This document shows, one piece after another, positions 1 to 8,292 of a stretch of DNA of 54,243 bases. The translations under genes were made by a program, and so were the position numbers. The stretch's first letter is position 1, and the number at the start of each line of letters is the position of its first letter. The stretch is from contig JABMNK010000041.1 of NCBI GenBank assembly GCA_013204595.1, positions 1 through 54,243 of the forward strand, written 5' to 3'. The notes under the pieces are model-generated. The model saw nothing but the letters and a program-made list of their open reading frames with translations, was not told the DNA's origin and made no database searches. The stretch is from Flammeovirgaceae bacterium. Its GTDB lineage: Bacteria > Bacteroidota > Bacteroidia > Cytophagales > Cyclobacteriaceae.

Positions 1-697
1 CAGGAACGGCAGCATCGTAACTTTCAGGGTATTTAGTTGCCAAATATTTCCCGAAAACATCATGACGTGCAGATGTCAATCCGTTGCTTCCCATTCCGCC
101 ATTATAGCTTTTCTCATAAGTTGCCTGACCAAAAGAAGCCAAACCTACTATTACATCTCCTGCTATAATATTGGCATTGTCAATTACTTTAGAACGTTTC
201 ATACGAGCGGTTACGGTAGAATCAACAATAATCGTCCTTACGATATCACCTACATCAGCAGTTTCCCCTCCAGTAGAGTGAATAGTTACACCAAAAGAAT
301 CTAATTCTTTGATGAGTTCTTCGGTTCCATTGATTATGGCTGATAAAACTTCGCCCGTAATCAAATTTTTATTTCTTCCAATTGTGGAGGATAGCAAAAT
401 ATTATCGGTTGCACCTACACACAATAAATCATCAATATTCATAATTAATGCGTCTTGAGCAATCCCTTTCCAAACAGAAATATCCCCTGTTTCTTTCCAA
501 TACATATAGGCCAAAGAAGATTTGGTGCCGGCGCCATCTGCATGCATAATAGTGCAATAACTAGGGTCTTTGGCAAGTATATCCGGAACTATTTTACAAA
601 AGGCTTTTGGATAGAGTCCTTTATCGATATGTCGAATGGCCTGATGAACATCTTCTTTCGCAGCAGAAACTCCTCGCTGTGTATATCTTTCTGACAT
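1..697 (-). CDS. purM: AIR synthase (PurM-like), 5' part only
   Basis: Phosphoribosylformylglycinamidine cyclo-ligase family; this enzyme makes aminoimidazole ribotide in purine synthesis, in the cytoplasm. I translated the minus strand from the ATG at 697: 232 open codons run off the left edge with no stop. The product starts MSERYTQRGVSAAKED and carries the PurM-type DGAGTKSSLAY segment and a GGETADVGD segment, which corresponds to the GGETAEMPG signature of classical PurM. The Bacteroidota form is divergent and often labelled AIR synthase-related protein. It lies 29 bases behind the MFS transporter gene on the same strand. The C-terminal part is outside the window. Family call confident; exact substrate inferred. 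Confidence 0.85.
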   Translation of the reverse strand, partial: MSERYTQRGVSAAKEDVHQAIRHIDKGLYPKAFCKIVPDILAKDPSYCTIMHADGAGTKSSLAYMYWKETGDISVWKGIAQDALIMNIDDLLCVGATDNILLSSTIGRNKNLITGEVLSAIINGTEELIKELDSFGVTIHSTGGETADVGDIVRTIIVDSTVTARMKRSKVIDNANIIAGDVIVGLASFGQATYEKSYNGGMGSNGLTSARHDVFGKYLATKYPESYDAAVP

Positions 698-726
698 AGT
701 ATTTCAATTATAAAATACAAATATGG

Positions 727-1890
727 TCACTTAAATTTAATCATGGTACCAATTAGACTCACCATTATAGATAAAAGCACCACAAGAATCAAGGCAATAG
801 ACAAACCATAATACTCAGATATCAATCCAATAGCAGGAGGGCCTGTGAAAAAACCTATAAACGAAACACTGGAAACGGCTGAGATCGCTGAGCCTGACGT
901 ATAGCCAAGTTCATTTGCTGCTGCGGAGTATAAAATGGGCACTACGCATGAAAAACCCAAGCCAACGAAAGAAAATCCAATAATGGCAATAATTGGATCA
1001 TGCAAAATCAAAACTACACTAAGACTTACCGCAGATAATAAGCCACCAATTACTACTATGTTTTTCTTGCCAATCTTCGGTATAAGGGTGTCCCCTGTGA
1101 ACCTACCTACCGCCATAAACATGGAATAACCTGCATAGGCCATGCCCACAAGAAAAGGATCACTGTGTAAGACCTCTCGCAAGTATACTGCACTCCAATC
1201 AGCTATTGCTCCCTCGTTTAAAAAAATACAGAAGGCTGCCAGTGACAATACCAAAAGCGTGAAATTAGGTAGTGCAAATGCTTTATTTTGTCCATTATCC
1301 GCCTCTTTATACTGTGATATTCTCCTGGCGTTGAATAATACTGGAAAAAAAACCACGCTCGATACCGCACACAAATGAATGACTAATGGCACGTGGAGCC
1401 CTACCAGGATACTTCCAGTAGCTGCGCCAATCATTGCTCCAAAACTCCACATCCCATGACTCGTAGCCATGATTTGCGTATCGGTCTGGATCTCAACAGC
1501 CTTTGCGGCCGCATTCAAAGAAACACCCATTAAGGCCCCAGTCATTCCATAATAAGCAAGACAAATGACCAATACTGCAAAGGAATTAACCAAAGAAAGA
1601 ATCAACGGGGACAACAGTGATAATAGAGAAAAAATATAAAGTGCTCTTCCCAATCCCATCCGCGCAATAATTAACCCCGTAAATGGCATTACCAATATTG
1701 ATCCCAGTGGGGCACCCAAAAGACCCAGCCCTAACGCCGCATCTGAAAGTCCAATACTTGACTTGATATCTGCTATTCTAGCTACCCAATTACCAAAGGC
1801 AAAGCTGTTAAAGGAAAAAAGAATACCAATGATTAGGCTACTCCGATTACTGAAATAAAATTTTAAATGTTGGAAAACGGGTGCTCGCAC
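727..1890 (-). CDS. MFS transporter (YbjJ-like)
   Basis: A 387-residue inner-membrane major facilitator with about 12 hydrophobic segments. The N-terminal part (FGNWVARIADIKSSIGLSD, then GLGLLGAPLGSILVMP) resembles the E. coli YbjJ group, whose substrate is not established. The start is GTG at 1890; no better ATG precedes the first membrane segment. It follows the PorE-like lipoprotein gene by 32 bases and precedes purM by 29, so the three may share a transcript, although their roles look unrelated. Nothing in the sequence fixes the substrate. MFS membership is clear; the subfamily is from recollection of the YbjJ pattern. Confidence 0.85.
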   Translation of the reverse strand: MRAPVFQHLKFYFSNRSSLIIGILFSFNSFAFGNWVARIADIKSSIGLSDAALGLGLLGAPLGSILVMPFTGLIIARMGLGRALYIFSLLSLLSPLILSLVNSFAVLVICLAYYGMTGALMGVSLNAAAKAVEIQTDTQIMATSHGMWSFGAMIGAATGSILVGLHVPLVIHLCAVSSVVFFPVLFNARRISQYKEADNGQNKAFALPNFTLLVLSLAAFCIFLNEGAIADWSAVYLREVLHSDPFLVGMAYAGYSMFMAVGRFTGDTLIPKIGKKNIVVIGGLLSAVSLSVVLILHDPIIAIIGFSFVGLGFSCVVPILYSAAANELGYTSGSAISAVSSVSFIGFFTGPPAIGLISEYYGLSIALILVVLLSIMVSLIGTMIKFK

Positions 1891-1922
1891 GAACGGCTCT
1901 GGTTGAAATTTGGCTTTATCGA

Positions 1923-3899
1923 TTATTTTCCTTCCTCCTTATCAAAAAAGCGCTCATATTCATCGAGGGGATCCTTGTCTTTTTCTTCCTCACTCATCTG
2001 ATCAGGATTGTATTTCAATACTTTAAATTCGGTCCTGCGGTTAATCTGATGTGCCTCTTCTGTTTGTGCCTCTTTCACAATCAACTGAGATTCTCCATAG
2101 CCCTTCGCAATCACTCGGTCACTCGATATTCCATTGGTAATTAAATAATCTACCGCCGACTTAGCACGTCTTTGTGATAAATCCAAGTTGTAAACTTCCG
2201 TATCTCTGGCGTCTGTATGCGAGCCTAATTCAATGAAAATTTGAGGGTTATCTCTCATAATTAAAACTAAACTATCTAGCGTAGGTTCCGCATCTGGGCG
2301 AATATCTGCTTTGTCAAGGTCGTAATAAATATTGTTAAGTATTACCGGTTTCTCGATGACAATTTGCTCTAAATTGACATTCAAGTCAAACATCACATCA
2401 GTTTGAAATTGCGTAATAGTATCCCTTTTGATACTTTTTCCAACAGTCGTAAATTCTTTGCGTGTTGTAAAATAAGCAGTTTTTTCTGCCCTGAGATGAT
2501 AGGCTTCCTCAGCGAACACTCGAAACCTAAAAGTCCCATCTTCTCCTGTATAAAATTCATCTATCACCTGGCCATCCTCGGACATCAAATCTACTTTGGT
2601 ATTTGAAACTATTATTTCTTCTCCTGCCGTATTGATCGTTAAGGTCGTTCCTTTTAAAAAATAATTGATAATTTTTAAATTAGGATCATCATTGATAAAT
2701 GTATAGATATCGTCATCTCCTTTTCCTCCCGACCTATTAGATGAGAAAAACCCTTTGGTAAGATTATATTCGTTAAAACCGAAATCATCTGCTGCAGAAT
2801 TCATAGGCTCTCCTAAGTTTTCAATAATCATGGAGCCCCCTATTCGGGTGGCCTTAAAAAGATCCAGATTTCCAAAACCAGGATGACCGTCTGATGCAAA
2901 ATATAATTCTCCCGAAACTGAAATAAATGGGAACATTTCATTTCCCGGAGTATTTATCTCCGGCCCTAAATTACGGATATCACCCCATCGACCTCTTCTA
3001 TCCAATTGTGCGACATAAAGATCTGCTCCTCCAAAGCCCCCCTCTCGATTAGAGGCAAAATAAAGGGTATTTCCCTCGTCATTTAAAGCCGGTGTGCCAT
3101 CATACGCATTGGGATCATTAACATTTATCGGACGAGGTTGTTGCCAATTACCATTTCGATATCGCGTCGAATAAATATTTACCTCAAGGGTTCCCGTTGC
3201 CTTCCCAGAATTACCTTTGGCAAATAATAGATAGTTTCCATTGCCTCCTATCGCCAAAGAACCTTCGTTAATCATAGGATCATTGATCAAGGGATCAAGA
3301 GCGACCAGCGAACGGCCATCAATATTGGCCCCCTTAGTCCGTACTTTATAAATGTCTGTAAATGCGGTCCCTGTACTTTTATAAATTTTACCTCCATCTC
3401 GATTAGATGAAAAATAGAGAAACTCATTGTTATAAACTGGCGCATATTCAGCCCCTTCCGTATTGATAAGATCTAAATTTTTAACCCTAAAGTAGGTTTC
3501 AGAACCCGCCATGTCATCTAAACTTGCCAATCCTCTAATTTCAAACTGAATCAATTGACTAATAAGAGAATCCGTCGTATTGGGTAATGCTTTTTCCAAA
3601 ATCTTGCGTGCCTCCTCATATTTTTGATTTGCCTTAAGAGACCTAGCATAATAATAGCTTACAGATTCTTCAGCCGTGCCCTCTTTAAGGGCTGCACGGT
3701 AAAAAGGCTCTGCCTCCTTTATCCTATTGGAAAGGCGATAGGCCTCAGCTACTTGATAATTGATTTCTGCATCATTACTTTTTATATAATTGGAATATTT
3801 CGAAATAACCGCATTATAATCCCCCATAGTCAGCTGACTTGTTGCCGAAGCGCAACCGGTCATGATTACCATTGCCAATAATTTTAAATGATATTTCAT
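1923..3899 (-). CDS. PorE-like OmpA-family lipoprotein (TPR, beta-propeller, CRD, OmpA)
   Basis: A 658-residue outer-membrane lipoprotein. I chose the ATG at 3899 because it gives MKYHLKLLAMVIMTGC, a lipoprotein signal with the lipid-bearing Cys at 16; a longer reading from TTG at 3920 would only bury this signal. Domain order: TPR-like repeats (about 20-125), PD40/WD40-type propeller repeats with FSSNRDGG, FASNREGG and FSSNRSGG motifs (about 150-400), a carboxypeptidase-regulatory beta-sandwich (about 415-490), and a C-terminal OmpA peptidoglycan-binding domain (GSHTDARD, LSQRRAKSAVDYL). This is the order and length of P. gingivalis PorE, which tethers the type IX secretion ring to peptidoglycan. 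Paralogues with the same architecture exist in this phylum, so PorE orthology is inferred, not shown. Confidence 0.85.
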   Translation of the reverse strand: MKYHLKLLAMVIMTGCASATSQLTMGDYNAVISKYSNYIKSNDAEINYQVAEAYRLSNRIKEAEPFYRAALKEGTAEESVSYYYARSLKANQKYEEARKILEKALPNTTDSLISQLIQFEIRGLASLDDMAGSETYFRVKNLDLINTEGAEYAPVYNNEFLYFSSNRDGGKIYKSTGTAFTDIYKVRTKGANIDGRSLVALDPLINDPMINEGSLAIGGNGNYLLFAKGNSGKATGTLEVNIYSTRYRNGNWQQPRPINVNDPNAYDGTPALNDEGNTLYFASNREGGFGGADLYVAQLDRRGRWGDIRNLGPEINTPGNEMFPFISVSGELYFASDGHPGFGNLDLFKATRIGGSMIIENLGEPMNSAADDFGFNEYNLTKGFFSSNRSGGKGDDDIYTFINDDPNLKIINYFLKGTTLTINTAGEEIIVSNTKVDLMSEDGQVIDEFYTGEDGTFRFRVFAEEAYHLRAEKTAYFTTRKEFTTVGKSIKRDTITQFQTDVMFDLNVNLEQIVIEKPVILNNIYYDLDKADIRPDAEPTLDSLVLIMRDNPQIFIELGSHTDARDTEVYNLDLSQRRAKSAVDYLITNGISSDRVIAKGYGESQLIVKEAQTEEAHQINRRTEFKVLKYNPDQMSEEEKDKDPLDEYERFFDKEEGK

Positions 3900-3983
3900 C
3901 AATAATAAGTGTCGTTCCAAAGTAAAATGAAAAAATCTAAAAAAAATATCTTTTGATTTCCACGCTTCAGTTATAAGAAAAAA

Positions 3984-4469
3984 TTATGCCAAATATCGCT
4001 TTAACCAAGAATTATCTACTCGTTGTTCCCATGAATTTTTAAAACTACCAACGTCTGCAACGGCATTATTCAAAAGAATATCATCCGATTTAATTTGACC
4101 TGATTCGATGGCTGCTTTAATGAATTTTAAGGGTTTGATGACCAATCTGTCATTGATTAGAAAGCCCAGTTGGCCTCGATCCAATAGGGACAACCCAAGC
4201 TCTTTTTCCAGCGACCTAATGAAATTTACCGAATCATCAATACTACATCCACTTGCCCAGTGACGAACTTCATCTACTGCCAAAACGATGACTTGATTGT
4301 GAACAATGCGATAAGCTGGCTTCAATGAAGTCCCATGAGCCGCCCATGAGAATAAAAAAAACTCGATTTTCTCTTTAATAACCTCTAATTCATCCCCTGT
4401 AAACTGGCGCTCAGACTGATAAACCCATAATCGGGCTTCGTCGGGCATTTGATCAAGTAAATAATTCAT
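3984..4469 (-). CDS. Conserved Bacteroidota protein of unknown function
   Basis: A 161-residue soluble protein with no signal peptide. The opening (LLDQMPDEARLWVYQSERQFT) and the central WAAHGTSLKPAYRI and VDEVRHWASGCSIDDS segments match a family I recognise from many Bacteroidota genomes, where it is often labelled ABC transporter ATPase. That label is not supported: there is no Walker A, Walker B or ABC signature here. The conserved Cys in ASGCSIDDS and the nearby His residues suggest a functional site, but the role is unknown. It lies 42 bases downstream of the Fe-S protein genes on the same strand and may be co-transcribed with them. Confidence 0.75.
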   Translation of the reverse strand: MNYLLDQMPDEARLWVYQSERQFTGDELEVIKEKIEFFLFSWAAHGTSLKPAYRIVHNQVIVLAVDEVRHWASGCSIDDSVNFIRSLEKELGLSLLDRGQLGFLINDRLVIKPLKFIKAAIESGQIKSDDILLNNAVADVGSFKNSWEQRVDNSWLKRYLA

Positions 4470-4511
4470 AACTAATTTTTGATCCCCAAAGTTACATCCT
4501 TGATTTGAATT

Positions 4512-5306
4512 TCATAAAAGTCCCTCAGACTCCGCAATAAGTTCCGCTAAATCTTTTACGAGGACTTGTCCTTCCTGATTTTTGTTTTTGACGCCATCAC
4601 TCATCATGGTCATGCAGAAAGGGCAAGCAACAGCAATAGTATCTGCCTTGGTCGCCAAAGCTTCTTCGATTCGTTCTATGTTCACCTCCTTATCTCCCTT
4701 CTCGGCATCCTTAAACAGCTGACCTCCACCTGCGCCACAACAAAATCCTTTGGTTTTACAACGCTTCATTTCTACCAATTCAGCATCTAGGGCTTCCAAT
4801 ACATTACGAGGAGCCTCATAGATATTATTGGCTCTGCCTAAATAGCAAGAATCATGAAAGGTAATTTTCCTTCCTTTAAAAGTCTCTCCCCCCTTTTGAA
4901 CGACCTTGCCCATATCAATAAGCTGCTGCAAATAGGTTGAATGATGAATGACCTCATAGGAACCTCCAAGTGCTGGGTATTCATTTTTAAGGGTATTAAA
5001 ACAATGAGGGCATGCCGTGATGATGGTTCTTATTCCGTATCCATTTAAAACTTGAATATTGGACAACGCTTGCATTTGAAAAAGGAAATCATTCCCCGCT
5101 CTTCTTGCAGGATCACCCGTACAGGTCTCCTCAGGACCCAAAACGGCAAAATTAACACCCACTTTATTTAAAATTTTGACAAAAGCGCGCGTCACATTTT
5201 TATATCTCTCGTCATACGACCCCGCACAACCTACCCAAAACAAAATCTCGGGAACCATTCCGTTTGTAGCTAATTCAGCGACTGTTGGTATTTTTATTTC
5301 ACTCAT
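4512..5306 (-). CDS. Fe-S protein with two CCG domains (HdrB/GlpC type)
   Basis: A 264-residue cytoplasmic protein with two cysteine-rich CCG-type modules: CPHCFNTL (about 100) with CKTKGFCCGAGGG (about 183-195), and ACPFCMTMM near the C-terminus; an earlier CAG and a HDSC complete the sets. Such modules bind 4Fe-4S or non-cubane clusters in heterodisulfide reductase B, GlpC and LutA proteins. It lies 12 bases after the membrane Fe-S protein gene, and the two together look like a split version of the single-chain membrane Fe-S oxidoreductases that pass electrons from ETF or similar donors to quinone. The donor is inferred; the cluster-binding family is clear. Confidence 0.85.
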   Translation of the reverse strand: MSEIKIPTVAELATNGMVPEILFWVGCAGSYDERYKNVTRAFVKILNKVGVNFAVLGPEETCTGDPARRAGNDFLFQMQALSNIQVLNGYGIRTIITACPHCFNTLKNEYPALGGSYEVIHHSTYLQQLIDMGKVVQKGGETFKGRKITFHDSCYLGRANNIYEAPRNVLEALDAELVEMKRCKTKGFCCGAGGGQLFKDAEKGDKEVNIERIEEALATKADTIAVACPFCMTMMSDGVKNKNQEGQVLVKDLAELIAESEGLL

Positions 5307-5318
5307 CCTAAGAAACTA

Positions 5319-6641
5319 TTATTTATTTTTTAATTCTTCTGCCCAATTGAAACGATCCTGAACTGAAAATTTCCAAGGGGCAAAGTTGGTTTCAATATTT
5401 TGAAACATCGAATTCCATGACGCCGGTGCCGCAGACTCTTCCATGACCACATAACGACGCATCTGAAGGATAATATCCAAAGGATTGATCAAGATAGGAC
5501 AAGCCTCAACACAGGCATTACAACTCGTACAGGCGTTAATCTCTTCTTTGGTAACATAATCACCAAGCAGGAATTTTCCGTCTTCTGCATTGCCGCCCTT
5601 TTTTAATGAATTGCCCAATGATTCTAGCCGATCTCGCGTATCCATCATAATCTTACGTGGACTTAATTTTTTGCCCGTAATATTCGCTGGGCACTCAGCT
5701 GTGCATCGCCCACATTCGGTACAGGAGTAAGCATCCATTAGGTTCTTTTGATTTAAATCAGTCACATCTCTAGCGCCAAATTTCATGCCGTCAGGGGCCG
5801 TTACGGCCCCCTCTTCAATGGGAATCCCAAGCATCATTTTTACTTCCGACGTGATCGCTGGCATATGGTCCATTTGTCCTTTTGGTATCAACTTGGCATA
5901 GTAAGTATTGGGAAAAGCCAAGAAAATATGCAAATGCTTTGAATAAGTGACGTACAGTGCAAATCCAAAAATTCCTACAATATGAAACCACCAAGCACTT
6001 CGTTCCATAATGGTCAAAAACGCCGAGTCGTATCCATCAAAGAAGGGCATCATCCAAGAACTGACTAGAAAAAAACCCGTCACCGGATAATGGTCAACAC
6101 CTCGACTTTGCAAAATTTGATCTGCGGCATTCATTGACAAAATAGCGATCATTAAAACTATTTCAATGATTAAAATCAAATTTCCATCTAAAGCCGGCCA
6201 ACCGCTCATTTCAGGTTTCTTAAATCTTGACAGCCGAATCACATTTCTACGAATTAAAAAAATAACACATGAAAACATTACGCCTAAAGCCAACAGTTCA
6301 AAAAAGGAAATCAACGCACCATAATAGGTGCCAAAAAAGGGCGCAAACATTCTGTGCGCACCTAGTAATCCATCCAAAATAATCTCTAACACCTCTATGT
6401 TAATCAAAATAAATCCCACATAAATCAATAAATGTAGCAACGCAGGTATGGGTTTTTTAAACATCTTCTTCTGCCCAAAGGCGATGAGTAGTACGTTTTT
6501 CCAACGCTTGGCACGATCCCCAGTTATGTTATTGCTTTGACCCAATGCGATGTTGGATCTAATAAAATTCACCCGTTTAAAAATAAAAACGCCAAAAATT
6601 ACTAAAATTCCAGCGAAGATTAATTGTGGTAATAATGTCAT
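5319..6641 (-). CDS. Membrane-bound 4Fe-4S ferredoxin-type oxidoreductase subunit
   Basis: A 440-residue protein. About 6 hydrophobic segments fill residues 1-240, with several His residues that could ligate haem. Two ferredoxin motifs follow: Cys307, 310, 313, 317 (CTECGRCTAECP) and Cys371, 374, 377, 381 (CTSCNACVEACP). This layout matches HdrE/NarI-like membrane anchors fused to an HdrC-like ferredoxin domain. With the downstream CCG protein it probably forms a quinone-reducing complex. Candidate partners are ETF or an acyl-CoA dehydrogenase, as in EtfD-type proteins; that is inference, as no ETF gene lies nearby. The start ATG is at 6641, and the tRNA-Phe promoter begins 35 bases away on the other strand. 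Confidence 0.85.
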   Translation of the reverse strand: MTLLPQLIFAGILVIFGVFIFKRVNFIRSNIALGQSNNITGDRAKRWKNVLLIAFGQKKMFKKPIPALLHLLIYVGFILINIEVLEIILDGLLGAHRMFAPFFGTYYGALISFFELLALGVMFSCVIFLIRRNVIRLSRFKKPEMSGWPALDGNLILIIEIVLMIAILSMNAADQILQSRGVDHYPVTGFFLVSSWMMPFFDGYDSAFLTIMERSAWWFHIVGIFGFALYVTYSKHLHIFLAFPNTYYAKLIPKGQMDHMPAITSEVKMMLGIPIEEGAVTAPDGMKFGARDVTDLNQKNLMDAYSCTECGRCTAECPANITGKKLSPRKIMMDTRDRLESLGNSLKKGGNAEDGKFLLGDYVTKEEINACTSCNACVEACPILINPLDIILQMRRYVVMEESAAPASWNSMFQNIETNFAPWKFSVQDRFNWAEELKNK

Positions 6642-6676
6642 TAAGTACTACTTTAAAGATAATTCATTCAATTTAC

Positions 6677-6706
6677 TTGTATCACTCATATATTTTTCTA
6701 CTTTTG
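6677..6706 (+). promoter_or_regulatory. Bacteroidota sigma-70 promoter of tRNA-Phe
   Basis: TTG at 6677-6679, a spacer of 19 bases, and TACTTTTG at 6699-6706, a perfect match to the Bacteroidota -7 box TAnnTTTG. The predicted start of transcription lies a few bases before the tRNA at 6721. Confidence 0.75.
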
Positions 6707-6720
6707 CATCCACTTTTCAA

Positions 6721-6796
6721 GGTGCTATAGCTCAGTTGGTAGAGCATCGGACTGAAAATCCGTGAGTCGGTGGTTCGAATCCACTTAGCACCACCA
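6721..6796 (+). tRNA. tRNA-Phe (anticodon GAA)
   Basis: A complete 76-base cloverleaf: acceptor GGTGCTA with TAGCACC (6786-6792), discriminator A and an encoded CCA at 6794-6796. D stem GCTC/GAGC, anticodon loop CTGAAAA at 6752-6758 with anticodon GAA, T loop TTCGAAT. The first anticodon-stem pair is T-T, a mismatch I recall from other tRNA-Phe genes of this phylum. Confidence 0.97.
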
Positions 6797-6826
6797 AAAC
6801 CCAATCTTCGGATTGGGTTTTTTTTT
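6797..6826 (+). terminator. Rho-independent terminator of tRNA-Phe
   Basis: A perfect 10-bp stem (AAACCCAATC, 6797-6806, with GATTGGGTTT, 6811-6820) closes a TTCG tetraloop and is followed by six more T. The C(UUCG)G loop is exceptionally stable in RNA. It starts directly after the CCA end of the tRNA. Confidence 0.93.
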
Positions 6827-6855
6827 GCCTACAAGTTAAAACAAAACCAACTTAA

Positions 6856-6875
6856 TTAGTATGCATGCATACTAA
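6856..6875. repeat. 20-bp perfect palindrome in a gene-free gap
   Basis: TTAGTATGCA at 6856-6865 is followed with no spacer by its exact reverse complement. It lies 30 bases past the tRNA terminator and 116 bases from the end of rluB, in a 165-base gap with no other recognisable element. It could be an operator for a dimeric regulator or a recombination site; no gene is clearly positioned to be controlled by it. Confidence 0.6.
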
Positions 6876-6991
6876 AAGTTGTATCAAAAGCATGGCGCTT
6901 AGCTAATTGTAGACCACATTTAATATTGAAACTGGTAAAGTTTGATTATCATGAACCCAATACGGGCTTCTTTTCGGGCTCCATAAGTGGT

Positions 6992-7732
6992 TTAGCGCCC
7001 CCCCTTGAGGTTCCCTACTTCCTTGGCATTGAGGTGTCTCCATTTTCCTCGAGGCAAATTTTGCTTGGTCAATAAACCAAACATGACGCGATCTAGTTTC
7101 ACGACTTGATACCCAAAATGCTCAAATATCCTTCTGACGATTCGATTTTTCCCAATATGTATCTCAATACCCAAAGTCTTGCGATCGTCAGTGATAACGG
7201 CCAAATCATCTACCTCGGCAAGTCCATCCTCCAAGGCTACCCCATTAAGAATACGCTTCACATCCACTTCAATAATTGATTTATCCAATTCTACCTGATA
7301 GATCTTCTTTATTTTATGCTTTGGGTGTGTCAGCTTCTTGGCCAATTCGCCATCATTTGTGAATAACAATAACCCTGTAGTATGTCGATCCAGTCTACCC
7401 ACTGGATAAATTCGTTCCTCACAAGCTTTCTCAACCAAAGACATTACCGTTTTGCGATTAAGAGGATCTTGTGTCGTAGTTATAAAATCTTTGGGCTTGT
7501 TAAGCAAGACATATTGATGCTTCTCCGATTGTATGACTTTTTTAAGATAACTGACCTTATCTGACTTTTTTACCTTAGTACCTAGTAGCGTGACTATCTG
7601 ATCATTTACACTGACTTTGCCACTGAGAATTAATTGATCCGCATCCCTTCGCGAGCATATTCCAGCGTTGGCTATAAATCTATTTAGCCTAATTTCATTA
7701 ACTACGATTTCTTCTTCTATTTTTTTTTTCAT
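6992..7732 (-). CDS. rluB: 23S rRNA pseudouridine synthase, RluB/RsuA family
   Basis: A 246-residue enzyme that converts uridine to pseudouridine in rRNA. An N-terminal S4 RNA-binding domain (RLNRFIANAGICSRRDADQLI, about 15-75) is followed by the catalytic domain with the signature GRLDRHTTGLLLFTNDG, in which the Asp (about 115) is the catalytic residue. The start I prefer is ATG at 7732, in the TGATG junction with the scpB stop; the in-frame TTG one codon earlier is less likely. Third gene of the dksA-like/scpB/rluB operon. scpB next to rluB is a widespread arrangement in bacteria, which supports both calls. Confidence 0.9.
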   Translation of the reverse strand: MKKKIEEEIVVNEIRLNRFIANAGICSRRDADQLILSGKVSVNDQIVTLLGTKVKKSDKVSYLKKVIQSEKHQYVLLNKPKDFITTTQDPLNRKTVMSLVEKACEERIYPVGRLDRHTTGLLLFTNDGELAKKLTHPKHKIKKIYQVELDKSIIEVDVKRILNGVALEDGLAEVDDLAVITDDRKTLGIEIHIGKNRIVRRIFEHFGYQVVKLDRVMFGLLTKQNLPRGKWRHLNAKEVGNLKGGR

Positions 7733-8292
7733 CAATCTTTTATTTCTCCTATGGCATTTGCCTCCATAGCGAAATCCTTTGGTATGGGTAATTCTTTTAG
7801 ATCATTGATGCCAAAATAATCCATGAATTTGGCACTGGTGCCATACAATATAGGACGCCCAATACCACTAGACTTTCCTTTTATTGAAATCAATTCTTTT
7901 TCCAGAAGGCGCATCACTGTATAATCACAATTAACCCCTCTGATCACTTCAATATCTGATTTTGTTACAGGTTGTTTGTACGCGATAATAGATAAGGTTT
8001 CTAACGCCGAATTAGACAGCCTTTTTTTCGATTGGCGCTTAAGCAACAAACTTATACTCGCTTCATATGCCGGTTTAGTCAAAAATTGATACCCACCACC
8101 ACTTTTGATCAACTCAAAGGAATGGTCATCACTTTGAAATCTTTTCTTCACTTCGGCAATACCGCCCGATACATCTTCTATTGGTATATTAGCATCAAAC
8201 ATCTCTTTGAGACACTCATGGATTTCCACCTTACCAATAGGTTTCGGTGCACAAAATATAAGTGCTTCAATGTGCTGAGCCAAAAAACTCAT
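7732..8292 (-). CDS. scpB: Segregation and condensation protein B
   Basis: A 186-residue winged-helix kleisin-associated subunit of the SMC-ScpA-ScpB condensin that compacts and segregates the chromosome. Typical features are the N-terminal helix (FLAQHIEALIFCAPKPI), LSNSALETLSIIAYKQPVTKSDIEVIRGVN in the middle (here given in part: ALETLSIIAYKQPVT) and GRPILYGTS near the end. The length is normal. Its ATG overlaps the stop of the upstream dksA-like gene by four bases (ATGA), and its stop shares one base with the rluB start, so translational coupling is likely. scpA is not in the window. Confidence 0.93.
   Translation of the reverse strand: MSFLAQHIEALIFCAPKPIGKVEIHECLKEMFDANIPIEDVSGGIAEVKKRFQSDDHSFELIKSGGGYQFLTKPAYEASISLLLKRQSKKRLSNSALETLSIIAYKQPVTKSDIEVIRGVNCDYTVMRLLEKELISIKGKSSGIGRPILYGTSAKFMDYFGINDLKELPIPKDFAMEANAIGEIKD

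Noticed and set aside
3984-4469. ABC transporter ATPase label for the small conserved protein
   Set aside because: No Walker A, Walker B or ABC signature motif is present.
6550-6765. 71-codon plus-strand frame that runs into tRNA-Phe
   Set aside because: It overlaps the Fe-S gene start, the tRNA promoter and the tRNA itself.
6721-6875. tRNA-Phe plus palindrome as an integration (att) site
   Set aside because: No integrase gene and no second copy of the tRNA 3' end is visible in the window.
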